Below, piece after piece: positions 54,071 to 63,390 of a DNA stretch of 64,000 nucleotides. How positions within the stretch are numbered: the first letter of the stretch is position 1; the number at the start of each line of letters is the position of its first letter. Made by a program: the position numbers and the translations under genes. Origin of the DNA: CAVUEG01 sp963740525 (GTDB taxonomy: Bacteria; Actinomycetota; Actinomycetes; Propionibacteriales; Nocardioidaceae); assembly GCA_963740525.1 (NCBI GenBank), contig CAVUEG010000005.1, positions 153,793 to 217,792 of the forward strand, given 5' to 3'. The notes under the pieces were generated by a model. The model worked only from the letters and a program-made list of their open reading frames with translations. It searched no databases and was not told where the DNA came from.

Positions 54071-57019
54071 GTGAGCGGGTTTTTCGACGACGAGCCGCCG
54101 GCACCGCGCCGGCCGGTCGCGGCACCACAGCAGACGGCGCGCTCGCGGGCGCTGATCGGCACCGCGGTCGTCCTGGTCGTCACCTTCATCCTGGTCCGCG
54201 TCTTCACCGGCGTCTGGACCGACAAGCTCTGGTTCTCCAGCGTCGGCTACGCCAGCGTCTTCAGCACGCTGCTGTTCACGAAGGTGAAGCTGTTCTTCAT
54301 CTTCGCGCTGCTGATGGCCGTGGCGGTCGGGATCAACCTGGCTGTCGCGCACCGGTTCCGGCCGATCTTCCGCCCGGCCTCGCCCGAGCAGGCCAACCTG
54401 GACCGCTACCGCGACGTGGTGGAGCCGATGAAGCGCTGGCTGCTGCTCGGCGTGAGCGCGCTCTTCGGGCTCTTCGCCGGCGCGTCCGGCTCGGGCCAGT
54501 GGCGCAACTACCTGCTCTGGCGCAACGGCGGTGACTTCGGCACGACGGACCCGTACTTCAACAAGGACGCCGGCTTCTACGTCTTCCACCTGCCGTGGCT
54601 GCACTACCTGGTCGACTTCGGGATGGCCGTGGTCATCATCGGGATCCTGACCGCCGGGCTGGTGCACTACCTGTACGGCGGGATCCGCCTGCAGTCGAGC
54701 ATGGACAAGCTCTCCGGCGCGGCCCACGTGCACCTGTCGGTGCTGCTCGGCCTGTTCGTGCTGCTGAAGTCGGTCGACTACTACCTCGGTCGCTTCGACC
54801 TGACCACCGACACCGGCGGCCTGATCACCGGGATGACCTACACCGACGACCACGCGGTCCTGCCGAGCAAGAACATCCTGATGTTCATCGCGCTGATCTG
54901 CGCGCTGCTGCTCTTCGCGAACGTCTTCCGCCGCACCTGGCTGCTGCCCTCGGTGGGCCTCGGTCTGCTGGTGCTCTCCGCGATCCTGCTCGGCCTGGTG
55001 TGGCCGGGCATCGTGCAGAACTTCCAGGTCCGTCCCTCGGAGCCGGACAAGGAACGTCCCTACATCGCCCGCAACATCGAGGCGACGAGGGCGGCGTACC
55101 AGATCGACAAGACGATCGTGACGCCGTACGCCGCGAGCACGGCGCTGAGCCCCGAGCAGCTCAAGGCCGACGCCCAGTCGATCCCCGGCATCCGGCTGCT
55201 CGACCCGTCGCTGGTCAACGCGACCTTCGAGCAGCTCCAGCAGGTCAAGGGCTACTACTCGGTGCCGCAGGTCCTCGACGTGGACCGGTACCCGGTCGAC
55301 GGCCAGGAGCGCGACATGGTGGTCGCGGTGCGCGAGCTGCACCAGGACGGTCTGCCCGACGCGCAGAAGAACTGGGCGAACCTGCACACCGTCTACACCC
55401 ACGGCTACGGGATGATCGCGGCCTACGGCAACCAGCGCAACGCCGCCGACCAGCCGGTCGAGAACGACGGCGAGCCGGTGTGGGCCGAGGAGGACATCCC
55501 GCCGCACGGCGACCTGACCGACCTCAACCCGCCGAACGGCTACCAGCCGCAGATCTACTTCGGCGAGCAGAGCCCGAACTACTCGATCGTCGGGAAGCCG
55601 GCGAACGGGCAGGACCTCGAGCTCGACATCCCCGAGGGCGAGGGCCCGGGCGGAAGCGCGAAGAACAACACCTACGACGGGCTCGGGGGAGTGCCGGTCG
55701 GTGGGCTGTTCACCAAGCTGCTGTACGCGGTGAAGTTCTCGGACCCGAACATCGTGCTGTCGAGCCGGGTGCACGGGAACTCCAAGATCCTCTACGACCG
55801 CTCCCCGCGGGACCGCGTGCAGGAGGTGGCGCCGTGGCTCACCGTCGACAGTGACGTGTTCCCGGCCGCGATCGACGGCCGGGTCAAGTGGATCCTCGAC
55901 GGCTACACGATCTCGGACCGGTTCCCGCTCTCGGAGCGCAAGTCGCTGCGCGAGATGACCTCGGACGCGCTGAACCCGCGCACGGCGTACGCCACGTTGC
56001 CGACCGACCAGATCAACTACATGCGCAACGCGGTCAAGGCCGTCGTGGATGCCTACGACGGCACCGTGACGCTCTACCAGTGGGACACCCAGGACCCGAT
56101 CCTGCGGGCGTGGATGAAGGCGTTCCCGGGTGTGGTCAAGCGTCGCGACCAGATCCCGCCGGCACTGCTGGAGCACATGCGCTACCCCGAGGACATGTTC
56201 AAGGTGCAGCGCAACCTGCTCGCGGCGTACCACGTCACGGACGCGCGCACCTTCTACGACGGCAACGACAAGTGGGAGGTGCCGCAGGACCCCGAGTCCG
56301 AGCGCAACCTGCAGCCGCCGTACCGCCTCTCGGTGCGGACCCCCAGCGGTGGCAACGAGCCGGTGTTCTCGCTGACCTCGGTGTTCGTGCCCACGAAGCG
56401 GCAGAACCTCGCCTCGTTCATCTCGGTGGACGCGGACGCGGCTCAGCCGGACTACGGCACGATCCGGATCCTGCGACTGCCCGGCAACACCCAGATCCCG
56501 GGTCCGTCGCAGATCGCGAACCAGTTCGGCGCGGACTCCGAGATCCAGAACGCGCTGCTGGCGTTCACCCGGACGAACTCGCAGGCGCTCTACGGCAACC
56601 TGCTCACCCTCCCGGTGGGCAACGGGCTGCTCTACGTCCAGCCGCTGTACACGCTGCGCCAGACCGGAGCGGCGCCGTACCCGGTGCTGCGCTTCGTGCT
56701 GGTGTCGTTCGGCAAGGAGGTCGGCTTCGGCACGACGCTGGCCGCCGCGCTGGACAACGTGCTGGGTGTGACCAACTCGACCGGCGAGACGCCGGGCACT
56801 GGTACGCCCGGGACGCCGGGGGACGGCTCCAAGCTGCCCAAGGACGTGACCTCGCTGCTGGAGCAGGCGCAGGCGAAGTTCACCGCGGCCGAGCAGGCGC
56901 TCCAGGACAAGGACCTGGGCAAGTACGCCCAGCTCACCGAGGAGGCCCGCCAGCTGGTGGTCAAGGCGCTCGCCGCGGCCACCGCGGCCGACCAGCCGAA
57001 GGCGAAAGCGGCCAACTAG
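54071..57019 (+). CDS. UPF0182 family membrane protein
   Basis: Protein of 982 residues. The first 330 or so residues hold about seven membrane segments; the rest is a large, probably extracellular region. A threonine/glycine/proline-rich stretch lies near 905-920, and the C-terminal region (about 930-980) is rich in Ala, Lys and Gln and likely coiled. GTG start with GAGGAG eight bases upstream. The mycobacterial homologue (Rv3193c) is in the same gene neighbourhood; the function is unknown. Confidence 0.94.
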   Translation: MSGFFDDEPPAPRRPVAAPQQTARSRALIGTAVVLVVTFILVRVFTGVWTDKLWFSSVGYASVFSTLLFTKVKLFFIFALLMAVAVGINLAVAHRFRPIFRPASPEQANLDRYRDVVEPMKRWLLLGVSALFGLFAGASGSGQWRNYLLWRNGGDFGTTDPYFNKDAGFYVFHLPWLHYLVDFGMAVVIIGILTAGLVHYLYGGIRLQSSMDKLSGAAHVHLSVLLGLFVLLKSVDYYLGRFDLTTDTGGLITGMTYTDDHAVLPSKNILMFIALICALLLFANVFRRTWLLPSVGLGLLVLSAILLGLVWPGIVQNFQVRPSEPDKERPYIARNIEATRAAYQIDKTIVTPYAASTALSPEQLKADAQSIPGIRLLDPSLVNATFEQLQQVKGYYSVPQVLDVDRYPVDGQERDMVVAVRELHQDGLPDAQKNWANLHTVYTHGYGMIAAYGNQRNAADQPVENDGEPVWAEEDIPPHGDLTDLNPPNGYQPQIYFGEQSPNYSIVGKPANGQDLELDIPEGEGPGGSAKNNTYDGLGGVPVGGLFTKLLYAVKFSDPNIVLSSRVHGNSKILYDRSPRDRVQEVAPWLTVDSDVFPAAIDGRVKWILDGYTISDRFPLSERKSLREMTSDALNPRTAYATLPTDQINYMRNAVKAVVDAYDGTVTLYQWDTQDPILRAWMKAFPGVVKRRDQIPPALLEHMRYPEDMFKVQRNLLAAYHVTDARTFYDGNDKWEVPQDPESERNLQPPYRLSVRTPSGGNEPVFSLTSVFVPTKRQNLASFISVDADAAQPDYGTIRILRLPGNTQIPGPSQIANQFGADSEIQNALLAFTRTNSQALYGNLLTLPVGNGLLYVQPLYTLRQTGAAPYPVLRFVLVSFGKEVGFGTTLAAALDNVLGVTNSTGETPGTGTPGTPGDGSKLPKDVTSLLEQAQAKFTAAEQALQDKDLGKYAQLTEEARQLVVKALAAATAADQPKAKAAN

Positions 57020-57070
57020 CGACCCGATTTGGCTCCGCCCCGCGTCGTCCCGTAACCTTGGGATCACCGA

Positions 57071-57147
57071 CGCGGGGTGGAGCAGTTCGGTAGCTCGCTG
57101 GGCTCATAACCCAGAGGTCGCAGGTTCAAATCCTGCCCCCGCTACCA
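57071..57147 (+). tRNA. Initiator tRNA-fMet (CAT anticodon)
   Basis: A 77-nt tRNA with CCA encoded. The anticodon loop CTCATAA gives CAT; the anticodon stem has three G-C pairs (GGG/CCC); positions 1 and 72 (C and T) do not pair. Both are marks of the initiator tRNA. The T-arm is GCAGG-TTCAAAT-CCTGC. Its 3' part (57110 onward) is the attachment site of the downstream element. Confidence 0.97.
57110..57145 (+). repeat. Attachment repeat attL (in tRNA-fMet)
   Basis: 36-bp sequence from the 3' anticodon stem through the acceptor stem (CCCAGAGGTCG ... CCCCGCTAC), identical to 62420-62455. The integrated element restores a complete tRNA here. Confidence 0.88.
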
Positions 57148-57150
57148 AAT

Positions 57151-57183
57151 CAGGCCCGGGATTCAGCGCGAATCCCGGGCCTG
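57151..57183 (+). terminator. Terminator of tRNA-fMet
   Basis: A perfect 14-bp hairpin (arms 57151-57164 and 57170-57183, sequence CAGGCCCGGGATTC and its complement) with an AGCGC loop, directly after the tRNA. A short AAAGCATTT follows. It lies inside the integrated element. Confidence 0.85.
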
Positions 57184-57293
57184 AAAGCATTTGAGAATTG
57201 ATCCCTCCACCGCAAACCCTCCTTTCGGGAGGTACGTCGCGACCCCGGCCACCGTTCGCACGCGACTGGGGAAGCCGTCGCCGAGATTGGCGA

Positions 57294-58286
57294 ATGACAA
57301 CTCCACCCAGCACCCGCGAAGAAGTACCTCTGGTCCCTGCCCTCGTGGCGCTCACCGCCCTTGACGCCGAACGCATCACCGCTGCGGTCGAGGCCGAGCT
57401 CGCAGCATCCACTCGCGAGACCTACGCCATTGCATGGCGGCAATGGGAGCGCTGGTGCCGAGGGAGGGAGATCAACCCGTTACCGGCACCGCCCGAGGCG
57501 ATCGCCGCGTTCCTTGCCGAGCGCGCCGAGGCAGGCGTCCACTTCAGCACGCTCGACTGCTACTGCTCCGGAATCGCCCATCGCCACCGCCAGGAAGGCC
57601 TGTCGGACCCCACCGCCGACTTCCTTGTCCGACGGGTCCGCCGAGGACTGCGCCGGATCCTCGGGGTCACACCGATCCGCCAGGCCCATCCGCTCACGGT
57701 CGCCGAGCTGAGCCAGATCGTCACGTCCATCGACGCCGACGACGCCAAGGACATCCGCGACCGAGCCATCCTGCTCCTCGGGTACGCCTCCGCGATGAGG
57801 CCTGGCGAGATCTCGGCCCTCAATGTCGAGGACCTCCTGCGCAAGCCGACCGGAGTCCTTGTCACCATCCGCCGCTCCAAGACCGACCCGGACGCACAAG
57901 GCCAACTTGTTGGCGTTGTGCGCGGGGACAACCGGCTCACCGACCCGATCCGCGCCCTGGATGCGTGGCTCAAGGTCCGCCCGCCGGGCCCGGGTGCGCT
58001 CTTCACGCGCGTTCTTTACCGGAACCACCCCACGAGCGAGCGGATCGGCCCGCGCGCGATCAGCAGAACCGTGCAGGAACGAGCCAACGCGGCCGGCTTC
58101 GACGGAATGCCTGTCTCAGGTCACTCACTCCGCGCCGGACACGCCACCACCGCCGCAGTCAACGGCGCACCGATCGACCGCATCGCCGCACAGACCCGCC
58201 ATCGCGACCTCGGGACGCTGTTGAACCACTACATCCGGCCTGCCGAGGCGATGGCGACAACGACGAGCAGGGACCTGGGTTTGTGA
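57294..58286 (+). CDS. Tyrosine recombinase/integrase
   Basis: Protein of 330 residues. The SAM-like core-binding domain spans about 35-125. The catalytic residues are Arg169 (AMRPGEI), Lys196 (RRSKTD), His277 and Arg280 (GHSLRAG), His303 (QTRHRDLG) and Tyr313 (NHYIRP); all six are present, so it should be active. The ATG at 57294 is chosen over an upstream in-frame ATG at 57198 because it fits the family start. Likely catalyses integration into and excision from tRNA-fMet. Confidence 0.94.
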   Translation: MTTPPSTREEVPLVPALVALTALDAERITAAVEAELAASTRETYAIAWRQWERWCRGREINPLPAPPEAIAAFLAERAEAGVHFSTLDCYCSGIAHRHRQEGLSDPTADFLVRRVRRGLRRILGVTPIRQAHPLTVAELSQIVTSIDADDAKDIRDRAILLLGYASAMRPGEISALNVEDLLRKPTGVLVTIRRSKTDPDAQGQLVGVVRGDNRLTDPIRALDAWLKVRPPGPGALFTRVLYRNHPTSERIGPRAISRTVQERANAAGFDGMPVSGHSLRAGHATTAAVNGAPIDRIAAQTRHRDLGTLLNHYIRPAEAMATTTSRDLGL

Positions 58287-58308
58287 TGCGGCTTGGCAGA
58301 CTACGCAC

Positions 58309-59178
58309 ATGCTCCGCCGCCTGCTCGTGACGCTGCTCCTGTTCGCGGCCCTCGTCGGTTGCACGACGTCGGCCGAGGAACCGGCATCCACGCCCTCGCC
58401 CACGACGGTGGACGAGTCCAAGCCACACAGCCACGGGCCCGGCAACGAGCACATCTCCGTGCTGGTCGGCGACGGCACCCGGGCGAGCGAGGTCGGCTAC
58501 ACCATGGCCGACGCCTCGCTGCCCAAGGAGGCGGGCGTTCCGGGCACCGTACGGTTCCACGTCACCCGCTACGACGGTTCGACGTTGCGCGACTACATCC
58601 CGGAACAGACCAAGGACCTGCACCTGTATCTGGTTCGCACCGACTATGCGGTCTTCCGGCACCTGCACCCCACCATCGACCAGCAGGGCGTCTGGTCGGC
58701 ACCGGTCACGCTGCCCGAGCCGGGCGACTACCGGGTGATCGCGGAGTTCGTCGCCCGCGACGAGGGCGGCAACGGCGACTTCCTGATGCTCGGCTCGACC
58801 GCGACCATCCCGGGGGACTGGTCACGCGATCCGGTCGATCCGCCAAAGATGAGCGATGACGGCATCGTCAACGTCGCCGCGGTCGGTTCAGCACATGTCG
58901 GTAGGTCAGGCAGTCTCGACATCAGGGTCCGCGACGCCCAGGGGCGGCCGGTCAAGCTCGGCACCTACCTGGGAGCTTTCGCTCACATGACGGCCTTCCA
59001 GCTCGACTCCGGCGTGGTGGTGCACCTGCACCCGCTCGGCCAACCCGAGACCCACGAAGACGGCACCGTGCTGCGGTTCCATACTCAGTTCGAGCAGTCC
59101 GGCGACTACCTTGCCTTCGTTCAGGTCCGCGTCGACGGGTTCCTTCACACCCTGCCGGTTGCCGTCGAAGTCGCTTAG
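58309..59178 (+). CDS. Putative metal-related lipoprotein
   Basis: Protein of 289 residues with a lipobox (ALVGC, cleavage before Cys18), a low-complexity Ser/Thr/Pro stretch, then two similar halves. Each half has an HLHP motif (FRHLHPTI near 120; VVHLHPLG near 242) and beta-rich sequence ending in a vision of the same fold. I do not recognise a named family; the HLHP motifs and CopCD context suggest copper binding on the outer side of the membrane. It overlaps the convergent CopCD gene by four bases (TTAG). Confidence 0.8.
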   Translation: MLRRLLVTLLLFAALVGCTTSAEEPASTPSPTTVDESKPHSHGPGNEHISVLVGDGTRASEVGYTMADASLPKEAGVPGTVRFHVTRYDGSTLRDYIPEQTKDLHLYLVRTDYAVFRHLHPTIDQQGVWSAPVTLPEPGDYRVIAEFVARDEGGNGDFLMLGSTATIPGDWSRDPVDPPKMSDDGIVNVAAVGSAHVGRSGSLDIRVRDAQGRPVKLGTYLGAFAHMTAFQLDSGVVVHLHPLGQPETHEDGTVLRFHTQFEQSGDYLAFVQVRVDGFLHTLPVAVEVA

Positions 59179-60851
59179 TCCGCCACGGCGAACTCGAGGA
59201 CCCCGACCGGGTTCTCGAAGTCGCTCAGCGGCAGGCTGACCTGAAGGCGCCAGGTCCCGGCGGCCGGGATGACCACCTCGGCGCGGTAGGTCCCGGCAGC
59301 GTCGCTGGTCGCCGTCACCTCACCGAGTTCCAAGGCTTCGGAACGCAGGCTCACTGTTGGCAACCGGCCCGGTTCGAGCGGCTCCCCGGTGAGGTCCTGC
59401 AGTTGGATCAGGATCGTGTTCTGACCAACCCGGGCAGGTGCCATCAGCGCGAGCACCTTCACCTCGCCGCCCAGCCGTGCGGTCTGCACGCCCGTCTGTC
59501 CGTCGGCGACCGATACCGCCTCCGCGCGCGGCGACTCGTTGACCAGGAACCCGGTCAACGCAAGCACCAGCAGCAGGATGCCGGCCTCGACCGAGACAAC
59601 CCGGCTCATCCGAACAGATTCAGCCCGCTGGGTGTCGTGGCCTCTAGCGTCCCGCGCCTTGGGCAGGAGCACGAACCGGTTCCACGCGGCGATCGAGGCG
59701 GCGACCGCGACGAGACCGATCTTGACCAGCAGCAGCTGGCCGTAGCCGGTGCCGAACAGGTTGCCCCAGGTACTCACGATCCGCCAGCCCAGCAGCCCGC
59801 CGGTCACCACCAGCGCGGCCAGGACGCTCGCCGCGACCGTCGAGAAGCGCTCCAGCGTCCGGGCCCCGTGATCACCGCGGCCGGAGATCACGGGGAGAGC
59901 CAACGCGAGCCCGGCCAAGCCGCCGAGCCAGACGCTGCCGGCCAGTACGTGAAGAACGTCGACTGCGATCACCGGCAGTTGAGGCTCGAAGCCGCGCGAG
60001 TGCCCGGTCAAGGCCGGGGCGAACACCGCCAAGCCACCCCCGGCAGCCAGCAACATGCGCGGCCGATCCGCCTCACGGCGACACGCGACGGCGAGTCTCA
60101 CGAGGAGAAGGCCGATGACTACGGCAGCGACAGCGGCCACGGCCGTCGTCGTCACCCCAGCCCACACATCGGAGGAGACGAGGTCACCCAGACCGAGGCC
60201 CAGTTGGTTCACAGCCGTCAGTGGCAACCCAGCCACCGCGGCCACGCCAGCGCAGATCGTGCCGATGGTCATCAGCCGCCGCGCTCGCTGGCGGGGACGA
60301 TCGGCCTTTGCCTCGGCCGGCAACAGGAGCAGCAGGAAGATTCCGAGCCCCACTGTCAGCAGCAACCCGATGTAGGTGACGCCGTTGACGACCGCGAGGC
60401 TCGTGGTGACTGACGAACCCGCTGCCCGGGGCGGTGGCGGCGAAACGACGCGCAGGCTCGGCGTACCCACAGAAAAGGTCAGAGAACCGGCGACCGGATG
60501 GCCGTCCGCCGAGACGATCCGCCACGCGACGACGTACGTGCCCTCCGCCAACGTGTCCGGAAGGTCGACCGTGACGACCTGTCCGCTGGCTGAAGCCGAG
60601 CTGTCCACCGGCGCCCCGGTCGCGTCGAACACCCGGATGGCATCGGCCGGGAGCGCCACCCGCTCGTCGAACGTGAACCTGGCCCGACCCGGCGACGTAT
60701 CGAGCACGGCGCCATCGACTGGGTCGGTGCTGACCAAGGTTGCGTGCGCGGACGCGGGGCTGGCCGACGCTAGGACTGCGAAGACGCAGGCGACCACCGC
60801 GGTGACGAGCCGCAAGGCCCACCACCGCGACGGCCGCAGCGTGTCGATCAC
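59175..60851 (-). CDS. CopC-CopD fusion copper-handling membrane protein
   Basis: Protein of 558 residues from a GTG. A signal peptide ends in SPASAHATL, giving the mature N-terminal His of CopC that binds copper; the CopC domain covers about 35-130. About nine membrane segments follow (CopD, about 165-430), and the last 110 or so residues form an extra extracellular beta-type domain (YtkA/FixH-like). It brings or buffers copper across the membrane. The start lies four bases after the YcnI stop, so the two are one operon. Confidence 0.92.
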   Translation of the reverse strand: MIDTLRPSRWWALRLVTAVVACVFAVLASASPASAHATLVSTDPVDGAVLDTSPGRARFTFDERVALPADAIRVFDATGAPVDSSASASGQVVTVDLPDTLAEGTYVVAWRIVSADGHPVAGSLTFSVGTPSLRVVSPPPPRAAGSSVTTSLAVVNGVTYIGLLLTVGLGIFLLLLLPAEAKADRPRQRARRLMTIGTICAGVAAVAGLPLTAVNQLGLGLGDLVSSDVWAGVTTTAVAAVAAVVIGLLLVRLAVACRREADRPRMLLAAGGGLAVFAPALTGHSRGFEPQLPVIAVDVLHVLAGSVWLGGLAGLALALPVISGRGDHGARTLERFSTVAASVLAALVVTGGLLGWRIVSTWGNLFGTGYGQLLLVKIGLVAVAASIAAWNRFVLLPKARDARGHDTQRAESVRMSRVVSVEAGILLLVLALTGFLVNESPRAEAVSVADGQTGVQTARLGGEVKVLALMAPARVGQNTILIQLQDLTGEPLEPGRLPTVSLRSEALELGEVTATSDAAGTYRAEVVIPAAGTWRLQVSLPLSDFENPVGVLEFAVAD

Positions 60852-60855
60852 GACG

Positions 60856-61566
60856 TCAGGCGCGACGACGCACCTGGACCAGCGCGGCCCCGCCGGCCAG
60901 CAGGCCGAGAACGCCTGCCCCGAGACCGATTGCACCCATCGTGTTGCCGTCCGAGTCGTCCGCTTCGGCCTTGTCGTCGGCAGAGCTCTCGTCCTCGGCC
61001 GCCGCGACGTCAGCGCCGTCCTCGGACTCGGCCGCGGTGATCGTCACCAGCGGTGCGGGGTGCTCCAGTTCCTCCGGGTTCTGACCCTCGGCCGCGATCT
61101 CGGACCACGCGGTCTGGCCCTTCTCGCAGGTCTGGATCGCCGGGAACGCCAGCGTCTTGCCCTCCTCCTCGGGGAGCTTGACCGACAGTTCGAACGCGTC
61201 CCGCATGCCGTCGGGCAGCGGGGTCTTGGCCGTGTAGACGACGACCGCGTCGCGCTCGGTCACCTCGTTGCCGTGAGCGTCGGTGACGGGCTCGGCGAGC
61301 TTCTCGGTCTGGACCTCGACGTCGTAGAGGGGGTTGCGGGTCGGGGTGACCGACAGGATCTCCTCGGGGATCTGGATGGCCACCTTGGTGGTCGCCGCCC
61401 CCTCACAGCCGTGAGGAACGCTGACAGTCAGCACCGCGTAGGCGCCCGCCGCGGTGGTGGACGGAGTCACCGTCACGTGGGCGCTCGCCGGGCCGGCGAG
61501 CGCGAGGAGTGCCACGCCAGCGGCGGCCGGAGCGGCGAGAAGGCGTGCAACAGTACGTCGATTCAT
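60856..61566 (-). CDS. YcnI-family (DUF1775) copper-binding protein
   Basis: Protein of 236 residues. The signal peptide ends SAHVTV, so mature His1 is the copper ligand of the DUF1775 fold (about 30-175). An acidic Asp/Glu/Ala-rich linker and one C-terminal membrane segment (about 208-230) ending in arginines follow. YcnI homologues bind Cu(II) outside the cell. The ATG at 61566 is chosen because it gives a proper signal peptide. Confidence 0.93.
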   Translation of the reverse strand: MNRRTVARLLAAPAAAGVALLALAGPASAHVTVTPSTTAAGAYAVLTVSVPHGCEGAATTKVAIQIPEEILSVTPTRNPLYDVEVQTEKLAEPVTDAHGNEVTERDAVVVYTAKTPLPDGMRDAFELSVKLPEEEGKTLAFPAIQTCEKGQTAWSEIAAEGQNPEELEHPAPLVTITAAESEDGADVAAAEDESSADDKAEADDSDGNTMGAIGLGAGVLGLLAGGAALVQVRRRA

Positions 61567-61644
61567 CTGGGTTCTTCTTTCGTGTCTGAGTGTGGTGTCT
61601 GGGTTGGGTGCAGCGGCCGCGCCCAACACCCGGAGCACCCGGGC

Positions 61645-62190
61645 TCAGACGCAGCAGGCCAGCGCGGGAGGACCTCGCCGGGGTGCACCGAGATGCCACA
61701 ACCCAGGTCTGGGCGCCGACCAGACGCCGAACGTCACACCCGCGTGCCCGAGAGTCGGCAATGCGCGGTGCGCGAGTGGCAGAGCCAGAACCGCAGAAAG
61801 CAGACGGCGCCGTACCCGCCAGACCACGACGGTGATCGCGGCCGAAGCGATGTGGGCGGCGACCATCTGCCAGGACAAGCCCATCGGCGCGTCCGACGTC
61901 ATGTGGTCGTGGCCGGACCCTGCCGCGCTCGCGGTGAGGAAGCCGTGCAGGACGAACTGGGCGGCGCCGAGAGCGGGCAGCATCCAGCGCAGGTGCACCC
62001 GGCAGCCGATCACCTGTCGCGACGCGACGAAGACGAGACCCGCCACGCCCAACAGCCACGGCAACGACGGAAGTTCGCCACCGGCCCAAGTGTGGGCCAG
62101 CGTCACACCGGCCATGATCTCGACCGTGGCCAACGCCGAGCGCGCAGCGGCGTGCGGCGCAGGCTCGGCGGACGGTCGGATCACGGCCAC
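61645..62190 (-). CDS. Histidine-containing membrane protein
   Basis: Protein of 181 residues from a GTG with about four membrane segments and a His-rich extracellular loop (HDHMTSDAPMG near 95). The C terminus ends ACCV. I do not recognise a family; proteins of this sort commonly lie beside YcnI and CopCD in actinobacteria, so a copper role is inferred. It is upstream of YcnI on the same strand with 78 bases between them. Confidence 0.75.
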   Translation of the reverse strand: MAVIRPSAEPAPHAAARSALATVEIMAGVTLAHTWAGGELPSLPWLLGVAGLVFVASRQVIGCRVHLRWMLPALGAAQFVLHGFLTASAAGSGHDHMTSDAPMGLSWQMVAAHIASAAITVVVWRVRRRLLSAVLALPLAHRALPTLGHAGVTFGVWSAPRPGLWHLGAPRRGPPALACCV

Positions 62191-62330
62191 ATCATCGCGG
62201 ACAGGGTGACGCCGACGGTATGGGACCCGCGCAAGTCCCGATGCTCGTGGGAAACCTCCAGGTTTCGAAACCCTCCACGAACCCTCCGGATTCAGTCGGC
62301 GCGGGCACGAATCGATCGGTTACAGTCGGA

Positions 62331-62352
62331 GGTGTTCGAGACAGCGAACACC
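62331..62352. other. Hairpin near the right end of the element
   Basis: An 8-bp perfect inverted repeat (GGTGTTCG/CGAACACC) with a six-base loop, 68 bases before the right attachment repeat. It could be an integrase arm or excisionase site, or a terminator. No gene is visible between 62191 and 62419. Confidence 0.35.
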
Positions 62353-62419
62353 GCTACAACACAAGCGCTTCGGCTGTTTCCCGCAACGTTCGGTAGCAAC
62401 AGGCAAGCTCCTGAGATTG

Positions 62420-62455
62420 CCCAGAGGTCGCAGGTTCAAATCCTGCCCCCGCTAC
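62420..62455 (+). repeat. Attachment repeat attR (tRNA-fMet fragment)
   Basis: Identical to 57110-57145 over 36 bp, flanked on the left by GAGATTG and on the right by AAAGTAAAAC. It contains the T-arm and acceptor half of the initiator tRNA but no 5' half, so it is not a functional tRNA. Confidence 0.88.
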
Positions 62456-62579
62456 AAAGTAAAACAGCAGGTCAGAGGCGGTTTTCGGAGAGATCCGGGG
62501 GCCGCCTCTGATGCTTCTCCGGTGGCTCGTGTCCGCAGGATGTCCGCAGAGCTCGCCTCGGCTCGGGCGCCAGTTGGGT

Positions 62580-62602
62580 GCCTCACACCTCCGTTGTGAG
62601 GC
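62580..62602. other. Hairpin in the gap after the element
   Basis: Perfect 8-bp stem (GCCTCACA/TGTGAGGC) with a seven-base loop. It lies in the 252-bp gap between the right attachment repeat and the DUF402 gene, where I see no gene. A weak terminator or operator is possible. Confidence 0.35.
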
Positions 62603-62707
62603 AGTTTCGGTCGGCTGTGAGGCGCTCAGGCAGCGGTGTGAGCCGCTCGGTGATCGCGAAGAGGATCGGTGTCCAGGCGAGCGGGATCGACCCCGTAGGG
62701 TTCCGGG

Positions 62708-63310
62708 GTGAATCGTGTCGTCCGGCTGGCCAAGCAGAAGCTCAACGGCAACGAGGGGACATGGCTCACCTACCACCTTGGTGACGACGCGCACGGGTCG
62801 TGGTTGTTCCACCCTGAGGGCACGTTGTACACCGGCCGCTTGTCCGATGGGCGCGAGCTCGAGTGCTACTCCGGAGTGCCGGAGGAGCCGGGCTGTCCCA
62901 TTCTCCATTTCGTGTCTGACCGGGGTGGCTGGGTAGCGCAGTGGCGGCGGGTGCCGTGGACTGGGGTCACCGTTGACCTGTGTCGGCCGGTCGAGCGGGA
63001 GGGCGATGTGTGGCGCTTCGTTGATCTAGAGCTCGACCTCTGGTTCCCGGCCGATCAGCCAGACGCCGGGGATGACCGCCCGAGGATGAGCCGCAATGGC
63101 AAGGCTGTCGGGTTTGCCGACGACGACGAGCTCGATGAGGCCGTTAACCACGGATGGGTGAGCAAGTCGCAGGCCGCCCGAACGCGGGCGGAGGCCGAGC
63201 AGGTCGCCGGTTGGATGCTCGACGCCATCGGACCATTTAACGACCACGCTTGGGAGCGTTTCGATCAGGCCGTCTCCTGGGGACTGCCAGCGCCGCACGT
63301 CGACGAGTAA
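62708..63310 (+). CDS. DUF402-like protein
   Basis: Protein of 200 residues from a GTG. Stretches such as GSWLFHPEGTLYTG, the tryptophan-rich WVAQWRRVPW and the FVDLELDLWFP motif fit the DUF402 (FAU1/nucleoside-di-phosphatase-like) fold, followed by a helix-rich C terminus (DELDEAVNHGWVS). DUF402 proteins are nucleotide phosphohydrolases or RNA-binding proteins in other bacteria. It is the first gene outside the integrated element. Confidence 0.75.
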   Translation: MNRVVRLAKQKLNGNEGTWLTYHLGDDAHGSWLFHPEGTLYTGRLSDGRELECYSGVPEEPGCPILHFVSDRGGWVAQWRRVPWTGVTVDLCRPVEREGDVWRFVDLELDLWFPADQPDAGDDRPRMSRNGKAVGFADDDELDEAVNHGWVSKSQAARTRAEAEQVAGWMLDAIGPFNDHAWERFDQAVSWGLPAPHVDE

Positions 63311-63390
63311 TGGGAGGCGCCGCCACTCCGCCCCGTGTTCCACTGTGCCGCACGCAAACGACGGCTGGCGATTCGACGGAGGTGATCACG

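Larger units (their letters stand above)
57110..62455 (+). mobile_element. tRNA-fMet-integrated copper-handling element (about 5.3 kb)
   Basis: A 36-bp perfect direct repeat bounds the region: 57110-57145 inside tRNA-fMet and 62420-62455. Inside are a tyrosine integrase (the first gene), a metal-type lipoprotein, a CopC-CopD fusion, YcnI and a membrane protein. The far copy is a 3' tRNA fragment without the encoded CCA. No replication or transfer genes are visible, so it is a small integrated, probably non-self-transmissible element. Confidence 0.85.

Noticed and set aside
54023..57067. Minus-strand open frame of 1014 codons opposite the UPF0182 gene
   Set aside because: Fully antisense to a well-recognised gene, with compositional bias and no domain.
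62417..62460. Second tRNA-fMet gene
   Set aside because: Only the 3' half (36 bp) is present, without D-arm, anticodon or encoded CCA; it is the attachment-site copy.
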